A DNA stretch of 64,000 bases from contig NZ_CP014226.1 of the NCBI RefSeq assembly GCF_001545155.1, positions 363,152 to 427,151 on the forward strand, written 5' to 3'. Both the position numbers and the translations under genes were made by a program. Of the stretch, positions 24,702-34,367 are shown piece after piece. Within the stretch, counting starts at the first letter, position 1, and each line of letters opens with the position of its first letter. The stretch comes from Halomonas chromatireducens (GTDB lineage Bacteria; Pseudomonadota; Gammaproteobacteria; Pseudomonadales; Halomonadaceae). The notes under the pieces are model-generated. The model saw nothing but the letters and a program-made list of their open reading frames with translations. It was not told the origin of the DNA and ran no database searches.

Positions 24702-26216
24702 ATGCTTGATCTTCTCATTGAGGCCAGTGCGCTGGCCTTTCATCCCTATGTCTTGATGTACGTGATGCTCGGGGTGCTGCTTGGCATTACGCTGGGTGCC
24801 ATCCCGGGCCTGTCGGGCGATATGGCCATCGCCCTGTTGCTGCCCTTCGTCTTCTTTCTCGAACCGGCCATGGCGATGGGCCTGCTGGTGGGCATCTACA
24901 AGGGGGGGCTGTTCGGCGGTTCGATCGCGGCGATCTCCTTCGGTGTCCCCGGGACACCGGGTGCGGCGGCTACCAGCATCGACGGCTATCAGGCCAAGCT
25001 CAAGGGCAAGCCGAGCAAGGCGCTGCACACCGCGCTCTACTCCTCGGTCATCGGCGATACTACCAGCGACCTGGTGCTGATCTTCATCGCCGTACCGCTG
25101 GCGGCGGTGGCGCTGACTTTCGGGCCGATCGAGTTCTTTGCCCTGTATGCCTTCTCGTTGATCCTGATCGCCGCCCTGAGCCAGGGCATGGTGGCCAAGG
25201 GCCTGGCGGTGGCCGCCATCGGTATCCTGCTGGCCATGATCGGCCGGGATCCCATCACCGGGGCGACGCGACTCACTTTCGGCATGCCGGGACTCTCCGG
25301 TGGGCTGAGCCTGATCCCGGTGCTGATCGGTATCTTTGCCATTTCCGAGGTGGTCATCCAGGGCTCGAAGCTATGGCGGCGCAAGGTCGACAAGCTGATG
25401 GACGACGTTGCCGAGCAGGCAAGCCTGCTGCAGGGCTATGACATCAGAAAGGACAAGCTCACCTGGGCCGAATTCAAGTTCACCCTCAAGGCCACCTACA
25501 TCGGTGCGGCGGTGGGTACCTTCATCGGTGCGCTACCGGGGGCGGGGCAGTCGCTGGCGGCCTTCATGAGCTATGGCTTGGCTCAGCGTTTCTCGCGCAA
25601 GCCCGAGGACTTCGGCAAGGGGTCGCTGGAGGGGATCGCCAGCGCCGAGTCCGGCAACAGTGCCACGGCTGGCTCAACCTTCATTCCGCTGTTCGCCTTC
25701 GGCATTCCAGGAAGCGCCACGGCGGCCCTGTTCGGCGCGGCCTTTATCCTGATGGGCATGACGCCGGGGCCAAGCCTGCTCACCGACAACACGGAGATCA
25801 TCTATGCGCTGTTCCTGACGCTGATCTTTGCCAACCTGGTGAACCTGGTACTGGGCAAGGTTCTACTGCCCTACTATTCGCGAATCGCCATGATCCAGCC
25901 TGGCTTCATGATACCGGGGGTATTCATCCTGGCCATTGTCGGCACCTACGCGGCCAACAACTCGGTGGTGGATGTATGGGTGCTGCTTTTCGCCGGAGCG
26001 CTGGGCGTGACCCTGCGGCTGATGAGCTTTCCGCTGGCGCCGCTGGTGCTTGGTTTCATCATCGGACCGGGGGCCGAGCGGGCGCTGCGTCAGTCGATGA
26101 TCATGGGCGGTGGTGACTGGGCAGTGCTGATCAAGAGCCCCATTGCAATCGGCTTCTACGTGGCTGCCTTCGCACTGATCCTGCTGTTCACCTTCGCCTT
26201 GAGGGCCAAGAAATGA
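24702..26216 (+). CDS. TTT transporter large membrane subunit (TctA family)
   Basis: A 504-residue integral membrane protein with about 11-12 hydrophobic segments. Family motifs include GVLLGITLGAIPGLSGDMAIALLLP, the GTPGAAATSIDGYQ loop and a second GALPGAGQSLAAFMSYG half-repeat, reflecting the internal two-fold repeat of TctA. It forms the Na+-coupled channel with the small TctB subunit. The gap from tctC is 83 bp and the stop overlaps tctB as ATGA. Confidence 0.94.
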   Translation: MLDLLIEASALAFHPYVLMYVMLGVLLGITLGAIPGLSGDMAIALLLPFVFFLEPAMAMGLLVGIYKGGLFGGSIAAISFGVPGTPGAAATSIDGYQAKLKGKPSKALHTALYSSVIGDTTSDLVLIFIAVPLAAVALTFGPIEFFALYAFSLILIAALSQGMVAKGLAVAAIGILLAMIGRDPITGATRLTFGMPGLSGGLSLIPVLIGIFAISEVVIQGSKLWRRKVDKLMDDVAEQASLLQGYDIRKDKLTWAEFKFTLKATYIGAAVGTFIGALPGAGQSLAAFMSYGLAQRFSRKPEDFGKGSLEGIASAESGNSATAGSTFIPLFAFGIPGSATAALFGAAFILMGMTPGPSLLTDNTEIIYALFLTLIFANLVNLVLGKVLLPYYSRIAMIQPGFMIPGVFILAIVGTYAANNSVVDVWVLLFAGALGVTLRLMSFPLAPLVLGFIIGPGAERALRQSMIMGGGDWAVLIKSPIAIGFYVAAFALILLFTFALRAKK

Positions 26217-26701
26217 ATCGCACAATCGTGAAAGAGTTGCTATCGGCGGCGGTCATGCTTTCACTCGGTATCGCGGGCCTGATCCACATCCAGTACGGGG
26301 CCTGGCGGCCGGCACCCCTGGTGCCGTCCTATATCATGCCGCAGACGGCCTACTACTTCCTGATCGGCTCGGGGCTCTGGGTGCTGGCGATGCTGGGGTT
26401 CTTCACCCTGCGTAAACGAGCGTCGGCGCTCGAGCGGCCGGATGCCAGGGACCAGGACCTGGTCGCCATAGGCCTCTCCTCGGGCCTGATGCTGGGTGGC
26501 GCCATCATCTACTTCTGGCTGGTGCTCAACCTGGGGCTGATTGTCTCCACCGTGGCGTTCAATGCCGTGCTGATTGCGGTGCTGGCGCCCAATCTCAGCC
26601 TGAAGGGGCTACTGATCGTGCCGCCACTGATGGGGGCCGCGGTATGGCTGCTGTTCATCAAGATGATCGGCATGACGCTGCCGTCGCCCTTGCTGTTCTA
26701 G
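26213..26701 (+). CDS. TTT transporter small membrane subunit (TctB family)
   Basis: A 162-residue protein with four predicted membrane segments, which is the TctB pattern. It begins by ATGA overlap with the large subunit and ends the tctCAB operon. The sequence itself is poorly conserved, so the call rests on size, topology and place. Confidence 0.88.
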   Translation: MNRTIVKELLSAAVMLSLGIAGLIHIQYGAWRPAPLVPSYIMPQTAYYFLIGSGLWVLAMLGFFTLRKRASALERPDARDQDLVAIGLSSGLMLGGAIIYFWLVLNLGLIVSTVAFNAVLIAVLAPNLSLKGLLIVPPLMGAAVWLLFIKMIGMTLPSPLLF

Positions 26702-26737
26702 AGCGGAGGGTTTTGCACGAAGGATGGACGCTGCGCG

Positions 26738-26763
26738 GCCCATGGCGGCAGGCCGCCGTGGGC
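26738..26763. terminator. Hairpin between convergent tctB and hydroxyacid dehydrogenase genes
   Basis: GCCCATGGCGGC-AG-GCCGCCGTGGGC, a 12-bp stem with one G-T wobble. No T-run follows on either strand, so termination strength is uncertain. Confidence 0.5.
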
Positions 26764-26776
26764 AGGTGGTGTCGAT

Positions 26777-27724
26777 TCACTCGGCCAGGTTGGTGACCGG
26801 GCGGCCCGCGGCGAAGGTGAGCAGGTTGTCGAAGGCATCGCCGAAGTAGAGCTCGTAGCTGTCCTTCTCCACATAGCCGAGGTGGGGCGTGGCGAGGAAG
26901 CTGGGCAGCTCGAGCAGCGGGTGGTGGGTCACCGGCTCCACGTCGAACACGTCAACGGCGGCCTGGCCAGGCCGTCCGGCGCGCAGCGCCGCCTCCAGGG
27001 CGCCAGCCTCGACCAGCGGGGCGCGGCTGGTGTTGACCAGCAGGGCGGTGGGCTTCATGCGTGCCAGATGATCGGCAGTGACGATGCCGCGGGTATCGGC
27101 GTTCAATCGCAGGTGCAGGCTCAGCACGTCGCTGCGCTCGAACAGCTCTTCCTGGCTTGTGGCGACCTCGATTCCATCTTCGGCGGCTCGCGCCCGGGTG
27201 CCCTCGCGCCCCCACACCAGCACCTTCATGTCGAAGGCCTGGCCGTAGCGGGCGATCAGCTTGCCGATCTTGCCGTAACCGAAGATGCCCAGGGTGCGGC
27301 CCTTCAGCCCGGTGCCCAGGGTGCGCTGCCAGCGTCCGGCCTTGAGGTTCGCGAACTCCTGGGGAATATGGCGCATGGCGGCCATGACCAGCCCCCAGGT
27401 GAGCTCGGCGGCGGCATGGGGCGAGCCGGTGCCTGCCATGACCGTGATGCCGTGGCGGCGGCAGGCATCCATGTCCACATGGGCCGCGCCGCCACCGGTC
27501 TGGCTGATCACCTTGAGGTTGGGCAGGCGCGCCAGCAGCTCGGCGGTGATCGGCGTGCGTTCTCGGATCAGCACCAGCGCCTCGGCACCTCGGAAGCGTT
27601 CGACCAGGGCATCCAGGTCAGTCACCGTATCGTTGTGGATGGTGACGTCCTGGCCTTCCAGCTTGGCGAAGGCATCGAGGGTGCGCACGCAGTCCTGATA
27701 GTCATCGGGTATCACGATCTTCAT
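26777..27724 (-). CDS. NAD-dependent D-2-hydroxyacid dehydrogenase
   Basis: A 315-residue cytosolic oxidoreductase. The Rossmann motif is GIFGYGKIGKLIA. The catalytic trio is visible as Arg in LLVNTSRAPLVE, Glu in DVFDVEPV and His in ATPHLGYVEK. The family interconverts D-2-hydroxy acids and 2-oxo acids. It follows a HAD dehalogenase-like gene by 17 bp; such enzymes produce D-2-hydroxy acids from L-2-halo acids, which would make this the next step. A phosphoglycerate dehydrogenase-like role on another acid is also possible. Confidence 0.88.
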   Translation of the reverse strand: MKIVIPDDYQDCVRTLDAFAKLEGQDVTIHNDTVTDLDALVERFRGAEALVLIRERTPITAELLARLPNLKVISQTGGGAAHVDMDACRRHGITVMAGTGSPHAAAELTWGLVMAAMRHIPQEFANLKAGRWQRTLGTGLKGRTLGIFGYGKIGKLIARYGQAFDMKVLVWGREGTRARAAEDGIEVATSQEELFERSDVLSLHLRLNADTRGIVTADHLARMKPTALLVNTSRAPLVEAGALEAALRAGRPGQAAVDVFDVEPVTHHPLLELPSFLATPHLGYVEKDSYELYFGDAFDNLLTFAAGRPVTNLAE

Positions 27725-27741
27725 TCGGTAGTCCTTGATGA

Positions 27742-28503
27742 CTATGAAAGGGCCAGCGATTGGCGAGCTTCCGAACGGCTCAGCAACTGGTCGGCCAGGT
27801 CGTGGAAATCGTTTGCCACGTAGTCGAAGCTCGGGTCGATGGTCAGGTCGGGCCTGGCTTCCGGCCCGAATTCCAGCGGGCGCATCACGAAGACGGTGCG
27901 CAGTCCCTCGTCTTTTGCGGCATTGAGGTCGTCCTGGTGGGCGGACACCATCATGATCTGCTGCGGGCTCAGATCCAGTAGCCGGGTTGCCATGCGGTAG
28001 ACCTCAGGGTCACGCTTGTAGTGTCGGGCCAGCTCGGCCGAGAGGACGCAGTCCCACGGCAGGCCGGCCTGCTTGGCCATGTTGACCAGCAGCGCCATGT
28101 TGCCATTGGAAAGGGTGGTCAGAGTGAACCGCTCGCGCAGGCGGTGCATGCCGCCCACGGCATCCGGCCAGGGCTTGAGCCGGTGCCAGACGCGATTGAA
28201 ATTGGCTTTGTCGGCTTCCGACAGCCCGGTGATGCCGAAATCCTCAAGGATGCGGTCGAGGGTCATGCGATGCAGCTGGTCCAGCGAGGTCCAGGACAGG
28301 CGCCCCTGGCGAACCCGGCTCATCGACGGGACATAGCCCGCGCGCCAGGCGTCGGCGAAGGCGGCCCAGTCCACTTCCAGTCCGCGGGCCTGCCCTAGGG
28401 ACTCACCTTCGCGTATCACGCTACTTCGCCAGTCGACCACCGTGCCAAAGACGTCAAATGCCAGGCAGCGTATATCGGCGAGCTGTGGTGGGGTCAGGCT
28501 CAT
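27742..28503 (-). CDS. HAD hydrolase, haloacid dehalogenase type II family
   Basis: A 253-residue HAD-superfamily hydrolase. The nucleophile is Asp17 in LAFDVFGTVVD, followed by TTLSNGN (motif II), the lysine of RHYKRDPEVY (motif III) and MVSAHQDDLNAA (motif IV). The layout is that of type II (L-2-haloacid) dehalogenases, but the usual asparagine of motif IV (S-x-N-x-x-D) is His here, so true dehalogenation is not assured; many close relatives are untested. Translated upstream of, and probably with, the D-2-hydroxyacid dehydrogenase. Confidence 0.83.
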   Translation of the reverse strand: MSLTPPQLADIRCLAFDVFGTVVDWRSSVIREGESLGQARGLEVDWAAFADAWRAGYVPSMSRVRQGRLSWTSLDQLHRMTLDRILEDFGITGLSEADKANFNRVWHRLKPWPDAVGGMHRLRERFTLTTLSNGNMALLVNMAKQAGLPWDCVLSAELARHYKRDPEVYRMATRLLDLSPQQIMMVSAHQDDLNAAKDEGLRTVFVMRPLEFGPEARPDLTIDPSFDYVANDFHDLADQLLSRSEARQSLALS

Positions 28504-28539
28504 GCCATCACTTCCTTGTCAGATGCTGGTTCACATTCT

Positions 28540-28553
28540 AATTGTATGCAATT
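28540..28553. promoter_or_regulatory. Palindromic operator candidate between HAD gene and GntR gene
   Basis: AATTGTATGCAATT, with AATTG and CAATT arms around TATG. The core ATTGTATGCAAT differs at one base from ATTGTACGCAAT, the reverse complement of the core of the palindrome upstream of the other GntR gene (53647-53664). The spacing suits a GntR/FCD dimer. It probably controls the divergent HAD operon and the regulator itself. Confidence 0.6.
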
Positions 28554-28700
28554 CGGCTCGATTTCCGCCAAATGTAGGCCTACAGTGCTTCTCATGCAAA
28601 TTGTTGTGTACGATTAGCGTTGCAACCTTGGTCGACTTCCAGCAGACAGTCGGGCCGAAGAGGCGCACCGGGACGCGTCCTCACTGCAAGGAGCCAATCA

Positions 28701-29390
28701 ATGACCGCTGCCGATCGCGTTTATCAGATCATCAGGAAACGTATCCTCGACGGGCAATACCCTCCGGGAAGTTATGTGCGTGAAGCGGCCATCGGCCAGG
28801 AGCTGGAACTTAGCCGCACGCCGATTCGAGAAGCCCTGAGGCGTCTGGTGTCGGATGGCTGGGTAGAGGCCATTCCTCATCACGGTGCCCAGGTGGTTTC
28901 CTGGACCCAGCGCGACGTGGAAGAGGTGTTCGAGCTGCGGGTCCTGCTCGAGCCCCAGGTGGCGCGTCGGGCGGCCTCCCGCATCGATCGTGCCCAGCTG
29001 GACAAGCTCGAGTCGTTGGCCGAACGGATGGAAGAGCTGTGTCGGGAAATGGGGGAGAATGCCCTCGAGGCGATTGCCGTTCTGAATGATGACTACCACG
29101 CCAGGCTCATGGCGGCGGCGGGGAGTCCGCGCCTTCAGCGCCTGCTGGAAACCATCGTGCAGGTGCCGGTTTCGCGTCGCAGCTATCACCACTATACCCA
29201 GGAGGAGCTGGCCGGCAGCATGAACCACCACCGTGAACTGCTGCGTGCCCTGGACGCTGGCGATGGGGATTGGGCGGCATCGGTCATGCGGGCCCATCTG
29301 CTGGCGGCGCGGGCAGCACAGCTGCGCTTTGCGGCCTGCGTGAAGGAGAGTCATCCATGGGGCCGGCAGGAGAGCCGCGACACTTCATAG
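28701..29390 (+). CDS. GntR-family transcriptional regulator, FCD (FadR/VanR) type
   Basis: A 229-residue repressor. The N-terminal winged helix has the GntR signature RILDGQYPPGSYVREAAIGQELELSRTPIREALRRLVSDGWVE (in parts), and the C-terminal all-helical FCD domain carries the metal-ligand pattern D-x3-H (NDDYHARLM) and later histidines (SMNHHREL and MRAHLLAAR). Ligands of FCD regulators are small carboxylates. ATG 28701 has AAGGAG upstream. It is divergent from the HAD/dehydrogenase pair and likely regulates it, and perhaps the TTT operon. Confidence 0.9.
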   Translation: MTAADRVYQIIRKRILDGQYPPGSYVREAAIGQELELSRTPIREALRRLVSDGWVEAIPHHGAQVVSWTQRDVEEVFELRVLLEPQVARRAASRIDRAQLDKLESLAERMEELCREMGENALEAIAVLNDDYHARLMAAAGSPRLQRLLETIVQVPVSRRSYHHYTQEELAGSMNHHRELLRALDAGDGDWAASVMRAHLLAARAAQLRFAACVKESHPWGRQESRDTS

Positions 29391-29519
29391 GCGCTAGACT
29401 GCGTTGTCTATTCACTCTATGCCGCCAGGCCGAGGTGCGCGCAGGGAATGTTGCCCGGGGTGCCTTGTCATACGAGAGTGAACCCCGCTTTACGTGCCCA
29501 GTCGCTATTTGGAGCCGCC

Positions 29520-30998
29520 ATGTTTCCCCCGTTTACCCTTCGCTATGCTCGCTTTCCCGAGCGCTTCTTCGCGTCTTTCGATCCCGTGCCCGTGGCGTCT
29601 CCCCGGCTGGTGGCCTTCAACCGTTCCCTGGCTGAAGAGCTGGGCTTCGAATTGGGCGCGTTCGACAGGGAAGAGGCCGCCGTATGGTTTGCCGGCAATG
29701 TGGTCCCGCCCGGGGCCGAACCATTGGCGCAGGCCTATGCCGGCCACCAGTTCGGCGGCTTCGTGCCCCGGCTCGGCGATGGCCGAGCGGTGCTGCTGGG
29801 TGAGGTCACGGACCGGCAAGGCCGGCTGCGCGATATCCAGCTCAAGGGAGCGGGATGCACCCCCTTCTCCCGCGGCGGCGACGGTCGTGCGCCACTGGGG
29901 CCGGTACTGAGGGAGTATCTGGTCAGCGAGGCCATGCACGCCATGGGGATTCCCACCACCCGGGCCCTGGCGGCGGTGACCACCGGTGAGCGGGTGGTCC
30001 GTGGCATTCCCGAGCCGGGGGCGATCCTGACCCGCGTGGCCAGCAGCCATATCCGTGTCGGCACCTTCCAGTACTTTGCCGCTCGTGGCGATGCCGATGC
30101 CATTCGCGAGCTGGCCGATCATGTGATCGAGCGCCACTACCCCGAGTTGGCCAGGCTGTCCGGCAATGAGCGCTACATGGCGTTGATCGAGGCGATCCAG
30201 GCGCGGCAGGCGGCACTGATCGCGAAGTGGATGGGTGTCGGCTTCATCCATGGCGTGATGAACACCGATAACACCACCGTGTCGGGGGAGACCATCGACT
30301 ACGGCCCCTGTGCCTTCATGGAAACCTACGATCCCAGGACCGTGTTCAGCGCCATCGACGAGGGGGGGCGTTATGCCTACGCCAACCAGCCCTGGATCGC
30401 CCAGTGGAACCTGGCGCGGCTGGCCGAGACCCTGCTGCCGCTGATCGACAGTGACCAGGAGCGAGCGGTGGAATGGGCCACCGAGGTGATCAAGGCCTTC
30501 GAGGCACAGTACGAGGCCGAATGGCTGGCCGTGATGCGTGCCAAGCTGGGTCTTGCCCGTGAGGAGGCGGGCGACCGGGCGCTGGCCGAGTCGCTGCTGG
30601 ATGCCATGCACCAGGGGCATGCCGACTTCACCCTGACCTTCCGTCAGCTCTGCGAGGCGGCCGAATCCGGCGAAGCGGACAGCGCCCTCGGCGACCTGTT
30701 CGAGCGCCCGGAGGTCATAGAGGCCTGGCTCGAGCGCTGGCGCGAACGCCTGGCCCAGGAGCCGGCGGCGCCCTCCGAGCGGGCCCGGCAGATGCGGCTC
30801 GTCAATCCCGCCTACATTCCCCGCAACCACCGGGTCCAGCAGGCGTTGACCTCAGCCATCGACGAGGACGACTTCGCGCCTTTCGAAGAGCTGCTCGCAG
30901 TGGTCACCCGGCCATTCGAGGCGCAGCCCGGCCGCGAGGATTACAGCCTGCCGGCATCGCCACGCGAACGGGTTTTTCGCACCTTCTGCGGCACCTGA
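29520..30998 (+). CDS. selO: Protein adenylyltransferase SelO (YdiU/UPF0061)
   Basis: A 492-residue pseudokinase-fold enzyme that transfers AMP from ATP to Ser/Thr/Tyr on target proteins, affecting redox homeostasis. Family blocks are AYAGHQFGGFVPRLGDGRA, GEVTDRQGRLRDIQLKGAG, TPFSRGGDGRAPLGPVLREYLVSEAMHAMGIPTTRALAAV (in parts) and the metal motif GVMNTDNTTVSGETIDYGPC. The C-terminus ends in FCGT: a cysteine where many eukaryotic versions have selenocysteine. ATG 29520 has GGAG five bases upstream. Monocistronic, followed by a strong terminator. Confidence 0.96.
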   Translation: MFPPFTLRYARFPERFFASFDPVPVASPRLVAFNRSLAEELGFELGAFDREEAAVWFAGNVVPPGAEPLAQAYAGHQFGGFVPRLGDGRAVLLGEVTDRQGRLRDIQLKGAGCTPFSRGGDGRAPLGPVLREYLVSEAMHAMGIPTTRALAAVTTGERVVRGIPEPGAILTRVASSHIRVGTFQYFAARGDADAIRELADHVIERHYPELARLSGNERYMALIEAIQARQAALIAKWMGVGFIHGVMNTDNTTVSGETIDYGPCAFMETYDPRTVFSAIDEGGRYAYANQPWIAQWNLARLAETLLPLIDSDQERAVEWATEVIKAFEAQYEAEWLAVMRAKLGLAREEAGDRALAESLLDAMHQGHADFTLTFRQLCEAAESGEADSALGDLFERPEVIEAWLERWRERLAQEPAAPSERARQMRLVNPAYIPRNHRVQQALTSAIDEDDFAPFEELLAVVTRPFEAQPGREDYSLPASPRERVFRTFCGT

Positions 30999-31001
30999 AA
31001 C

Positions 31002-31469
31002 TCACCCCAAGGTATGTAGAACCGATACGAAACGGGCCCTGATATCAGGGCCCGTTGCGGTCATACGGCGCGGTTCATACCAGCTCGCGCTGCTCCTCTT
31101 TCGCCTTGCGGCGTTACTGGCGCCCACGGTCTGTAGGCCGCCATCGGCGACCTGGACGTTGCCCTGCATTTCCCGGCTAGCCAGACTTTCGGCAGTGATC
31201 GTCGGCTGTTCACCCATCTTGTAGGTCTCGAGGATCTCGTAGGACACGGTGTTGCGCGTGATGTTGAAGAACTTGCGACAGCCTACGGCGTGGACCCAAA
31301 GCTCATGATGGATACCGCGGGGATTGTCGCGGAAGAACAGGTAGTCGCCCCATACCTCGTCGCTGCAGGTGTCCGGATCTGCGGGACGGGGAATGTGCGC
31401 CTGGCCCTTGGGGTGAAACTCCTCTTCCTCACGGAGTTCCTCGCAGTAGGGGCAATAGATATGAAACAT
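31002..31469 (-). CDS. soxD: Sarcosine oxidase delta subunit with abnormal C-terminus
   Basis: SoxD is the small zinc subunit of heterotetrameric sarcosine oxidase. The first 100 residues are normal, with Zn ligands in CPYC (6-9), His60 and Cys64, and NTVSYEILETYKMGEQPT. The protein then runs on to 155 residues through sequence that includes the terminator hairpin at 31031-31056, so the natural stop is missing. One base shift at about 31115 would instead end the protein at RKAKEEQRELV and TGA, just before the hairpin, suggesting a frameshift (or a deletion junction). The soxA and soxG genes that normally follow are absent; selO lies immediately downstream on the other strand. Start has GAGGAG upstream. 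Confidence 0.85.
   Translation of the reverse strand: MFHIYCPYCEELREEEEFHPKGQAHIPRPADPDTCSDEVWGDYLFFRDNPRGIHHELWVHAVGCRKFFNITRNTVSYEILETYKMGEQPTITAESLASREMQGNVQVADGGLQTVGASNAARRKRSSASWYEPRRMTATGPDIRARFVSVLHTLG
31031..31056. terminator. Perfect palindromic terminator between selO and soxD
   Basis: A 26-bp perfect palindrome with arms AACGGGCCCTGAT/ATCAGGGCCCGTT. It can act on both strands for the convergent selO and soxD genes. It lies inside the extended soxD reading frame, which supports that extension being aberrant. Confidence 0.8.
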
Positions 31470-31482
31470 GTTACTTGCTCCT

Positions 31483-32733
31483 CTAGTGGGCTACGCCAGC
31501 GGCGCCATGCTCGTCGACGAGGGCTCCGGTATGGAAACGGTCGATGGAGAAAGGAGCGGCGAGTGGATGCGTCTGCCCCTTGGCGAGGGTCCAGGCGAAG
31601 ACATGCCCCGAGCCCGGGGTGGCCTTGAAGCCGCCGGTGCCCCAGCCACAGTTGAAGAACAGGCCCTTGACCGGCGTCTTCGACAGGATCGGGCAGGCGT
31701 CCGGACAGGTGTCGACGATCCCGCCCCACTGACGGTTCATCCGCACCCGCGAGAACATCGGGAACATTTCGACGATAGCCTGCAGAGTGTGTTCCACCGT
31801 GGGGAAGCTGCCGCGCTGTCCATAGCCGTTATAACCGTCGATGCCGGCACCGATCACCAGGTCGCCCTTGTCGGTCTGGCTGATATAGCCATGCACATGA
31901 TTGGACATCACCACCGTATCCAGCACTGGCTTGAGCGGCTCGGAGACCAGCGCTTGCAGCGGATGGGACTCCAGCGGCAGGCGGAAGCCGGCCATCTTGG
32001 CCAGTACGCCGGAATTGCCCGCCGCCACGCAACCGACGGTCTTGGCCTCGATATCGCCACGATTGGTATGCACGCCAAAGACGCGACCGTCGCGGATCTT
32101 GAAGCCCGTGACCTCGGTGTTTTGCAGCAGGTCCACGCCGAGCGCATCGGCGGCGCGGGCATAGCCCCAGGCCACGGCATCGTGGCGCGCCACGCCGGCC
32201 CGCGGCTGCCAGGAGGCACCGAGGATCGGATAGCGGGCATTCTTCGAGCAGTCCATGATCGGCACGATCTTCTGGATCTGCTCGGGGTTGAGCACCTCGC
32301 CGTCGATGCCATTGAGGCGGTTGGCATTGACCCGGCGCTGGATGTCACGCATGTCCTGCAGGGTATGGCCCAGGTTCATGACGCCGCGCTGGGAGAACAT
32401 CACGTTGTAGTTGATGTCCTGGGAGAGCCCCTCCCACAGCTTCATCGCATGCTCGTAGAGCGCTGCCGACTCATCCCAAAGGTAGTTGGAGCGTACAATG
32501 GTGGTGTTGCGTGCGGTGTTGCCGCCACCCAGCCAGCCCTTCTCGACCACGGCAACGTTGGTGATACCGTGCTCCTTGGCCAGGTAGTAGGCTGTGGCCA
32601 GACCGTGGCCGCCGCCGCCAACGATGATCACATCATACTGCTTCTTCGGCGTGGGATTGCGCCACTGGCGCTCCCAGTTCTCGTGATGGCTGAGGGCGTG
32701 CTTCGCCAGCCCGAATCCTGAATAGCGTTGCAT
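31483..32733 (-). CDS. soxB: Sarcosine oxidase beta subunit
   Basis: A 416-residue flavoprotein subunit that oxidises sarcosine to glycine with formaldehyde transferred to tetrahydrofolate in the full enzyme. The dinucleotide fold is [19 protein letters not shown], and the segment [17 protein letters not shown] contains the histidine to which FMN is covalently bound in characterised enzymes. The DAO-type C-terminal [20 protein letters not shown] motif is present. ATG 32733 ([14 protein letters not shown]) has GAGGAGAG upstream. It lies between glyA and soxD as in the standard glyA-soxBDAG operon. Without the alpha subunit (folate and NAD site) encoded elsewhere it would not form the normal tetramer. 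Confidence 0.95.
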   Translation of the reverse strand: MQRYSGFGLAKHALSHHENWERQWRNPTPKKQYDVIIVGGGGHGLATAYYLAKEHGITNVAVVEKGWLGGGNTARNTTIVRSNYLWDESAALYEHAMKLWEGLSQDINYNVMFSQRGVMNLGHTLQDMRDIQRRVNANRLNGIDGEVLNPEQIQKIVPIMDCSKNARYPILGASWQPRAGVARHDAVAWGYARAADALGVDLLQNTEVTGFKIRDGRVFGVHTNRGDIEAKTVGCVAAGNSGVLAKMAGFRLPLESHPLQALVSEPLKPVLDTVVMSNHVHGYISQTDKGDLVIGAGIDGYNGYGQRGSFPTVEHTLQAIVEMFPMFSRVRMNRQWGGIVDTCPDACPILSKTPVKGLFFNCGWGTGGFKATPGSGHVFAWTLAKGQTHPLAAPFSIDRFHTGALVDEHGAAGVAH

Positions 32734-32781
32734 ATTCTCTCTCCTCGGCCGACCCCGCGGGCGAGGCCAGCCCATACGGGT

Positions 32782-34083
32782 TCAGGCAGTGGCGGCTTCG
32801 TCGGCCGTTGCCGGGGCAACAGCACCGTAGACCGGATGCCGTTCACAGAGCTCGGCGACCTTTTCGCGCACCTCGGCTTCCACGGCATCGGTATTGCCGC
32901 GTTCGGCCAGCACGTCGAGGATGTCGCAGATCCAGCCGGCCAGCTCGACGCTATCGCTCTCACCGAAACCGCGCGTGGTGATTGCCGGGGTGCCGATACG
33001 CAAACCCGACGTGACGAAGGGGCTCTCGGGATCGTTGGGCACGGCGTTCTTGTTGACGGTGATATGGGCACGGCCCAGCGCCGCGTCGGCATCCTTGCCG
33101 GTGACGCCCTGCTTGATCAGCGAGACCAGGAACAGATGGTCATCGGTGCCGCCGGAGACCACGTCATAGCCGCGGTCGACGAAGACTCCAGCCATGGCCC
33201 GGGCGTTGTCGATCACCCGCTGCTGGTAGCGTACGAAGTCCTGGTTCATGGCCTCCTTGAATGCCACCGCCTTGGCCGCGATCACGTGCATCAACGGGCC
33301 GCCCTGCTGGCCTGGGAAGACCGCGCCGTTGAGCTTCTTGTAAAGGTCCGCATCGCCATGGGCGGAGAGGATCAGGCCACCGCGCGGGCCGCGCAGGGTC
33401 TTGTGGGTGGTGGTGGTCACCACGTGGGCATGGGGCAGCGGGCTCGGATAGAGGCCGGCCGCCACGAGGCCTGCCACGTGGGCCATGTCCACCAGCAGCC
33501 AGGCGCCTACTTCGTCGGCGATGGCGCGGAAGCGGCGCCAATCGACTACCCGGGCGTAGGCCGAGAAGCCGGCAATGATCATCTTCGGCTTGTGGCTGCG
33601 AGCCAGGCGTTCGACTTCCTCGTAGTCGATCTCGCCGGTCTCCGGGTTCAGGCCGTACTGCACGGCGTGGTAGTGCTTGCCGGAGAAGTTGGGTGCCGCC
33701 CCGTGGGTCAGGTGGCCGCCGTGGGCCAGGCTCATGCCAAGTACCGTATCACCCGGCTTCACCAGGGCCATGAACGCCGCTGCATTGGCCTGGGCGCCGG
33801 AGTGGGGCTGGACGTTGGCATAGTCGGCACCGAAGAGGTCGCAGGCGCGCTCGATGGCAAGCTTCTCGACCACATCGACGTGCTCGCAGCCGCCGTAGTA
33901 ACGCTTGCCAGGATAGCCCTCGGCGTATTTGTTGGTCAGCTGAGTGCCCTGGGCCTCCATTACCGCGCGGCTGGCGTAGTTCTCGGAAGCGATCAGCTCG
34001 ACGTGGGCTTCCTGCCGGGCCACCTCGTCGGCGATGGCAGCGGCAATCTGGGAATCGAATGTGGTGAGGCCAACCTGGTTCAT
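32782..34083 (-). CDS. glyA: Serine hydroxymethyltransferase
   Basis: A 433-residue PLP enzyme that interconverts serine and glycine using methylene-tetrahydrofolate. The PLP lysine is in [15 protein letters not shown], and [23 protein letters not shown] and the glycine-rich segments are standard. As the first gene of a sox operon it is probably a dedicated paralogue that turns sarcosine-derived glycine plus one-carbon units into serine. The start has CAGGAGTC upstream. Confidence 0.96.
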   Translation of the reverse strand: MNQVGLTTFDSQIAAAIADEVARQEAHVELIASENYASRAVMEAQGTQLTNKYAEGYPGKRYYGGCEHVDVVEKLAIERACDLFGADYANVQPHSGAQANAAAFMALVKPGDTVLGMSLAHGGHLTHGAAPNFSGKHYHAVQYGLNPETGEIDYEEVERLARSHKPKMIIAGFSAYARVVDWRRFRAIADEVGAWLLVDMAHVAGLVAAGLYPSPLPHAHVVTTTTHKTLRGPRGGLILSAHGDADLYKKLNGAVFPGQQGGPLMHVIAAKAVAFKEAMNQDFVRYQQRVIDNARAMAGVFVDRGYDVVSGGTDDHLFLVSLIKQGVTGKDADAALGRAHITVNKNAVPNDPESPFVTSGLRIGTPAITTRGFGESDSVELAGWICDILDVLAERGNTDAVEAEVREKVAELCERHPVYGAVAPATADEAATA

Positions 34084-34367
34084 GACTGACTCCTGTTGTT
34101 ATCGGTACTGAGCAGGGTGTGTCTTCGAATCTATCGGCAACCTGCCTGCATGAAAAATTTGAAATCCTTATGCGCAGATAATCAGCGCGAAGGTATTCAG
34201 CTCATGCAGCGATTAAAGGCCTGGGGGAGGGAGAAAGATTGAATAAATGCGACAGACTCCCTGAACGCGCGAGCCGATTCAGAACGCGGCCATGACCGGA
34301 CCGGCGCCCGGGAAGCTGCATTGGCTTGAAGCCGAAGGAACAGGGCGAGGGGAAGGGGGAAGGCGGC

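Noticed and set aside
34334..34352. GCCGAAGGAACAGGG resembles the core of a glycine riboswitch, near glyA
   Set aside because: It lies on the plus strand, pointing away from glyA and into the antisense of the AraC gene, and the companion conserved elements of the aptamer are not visible.
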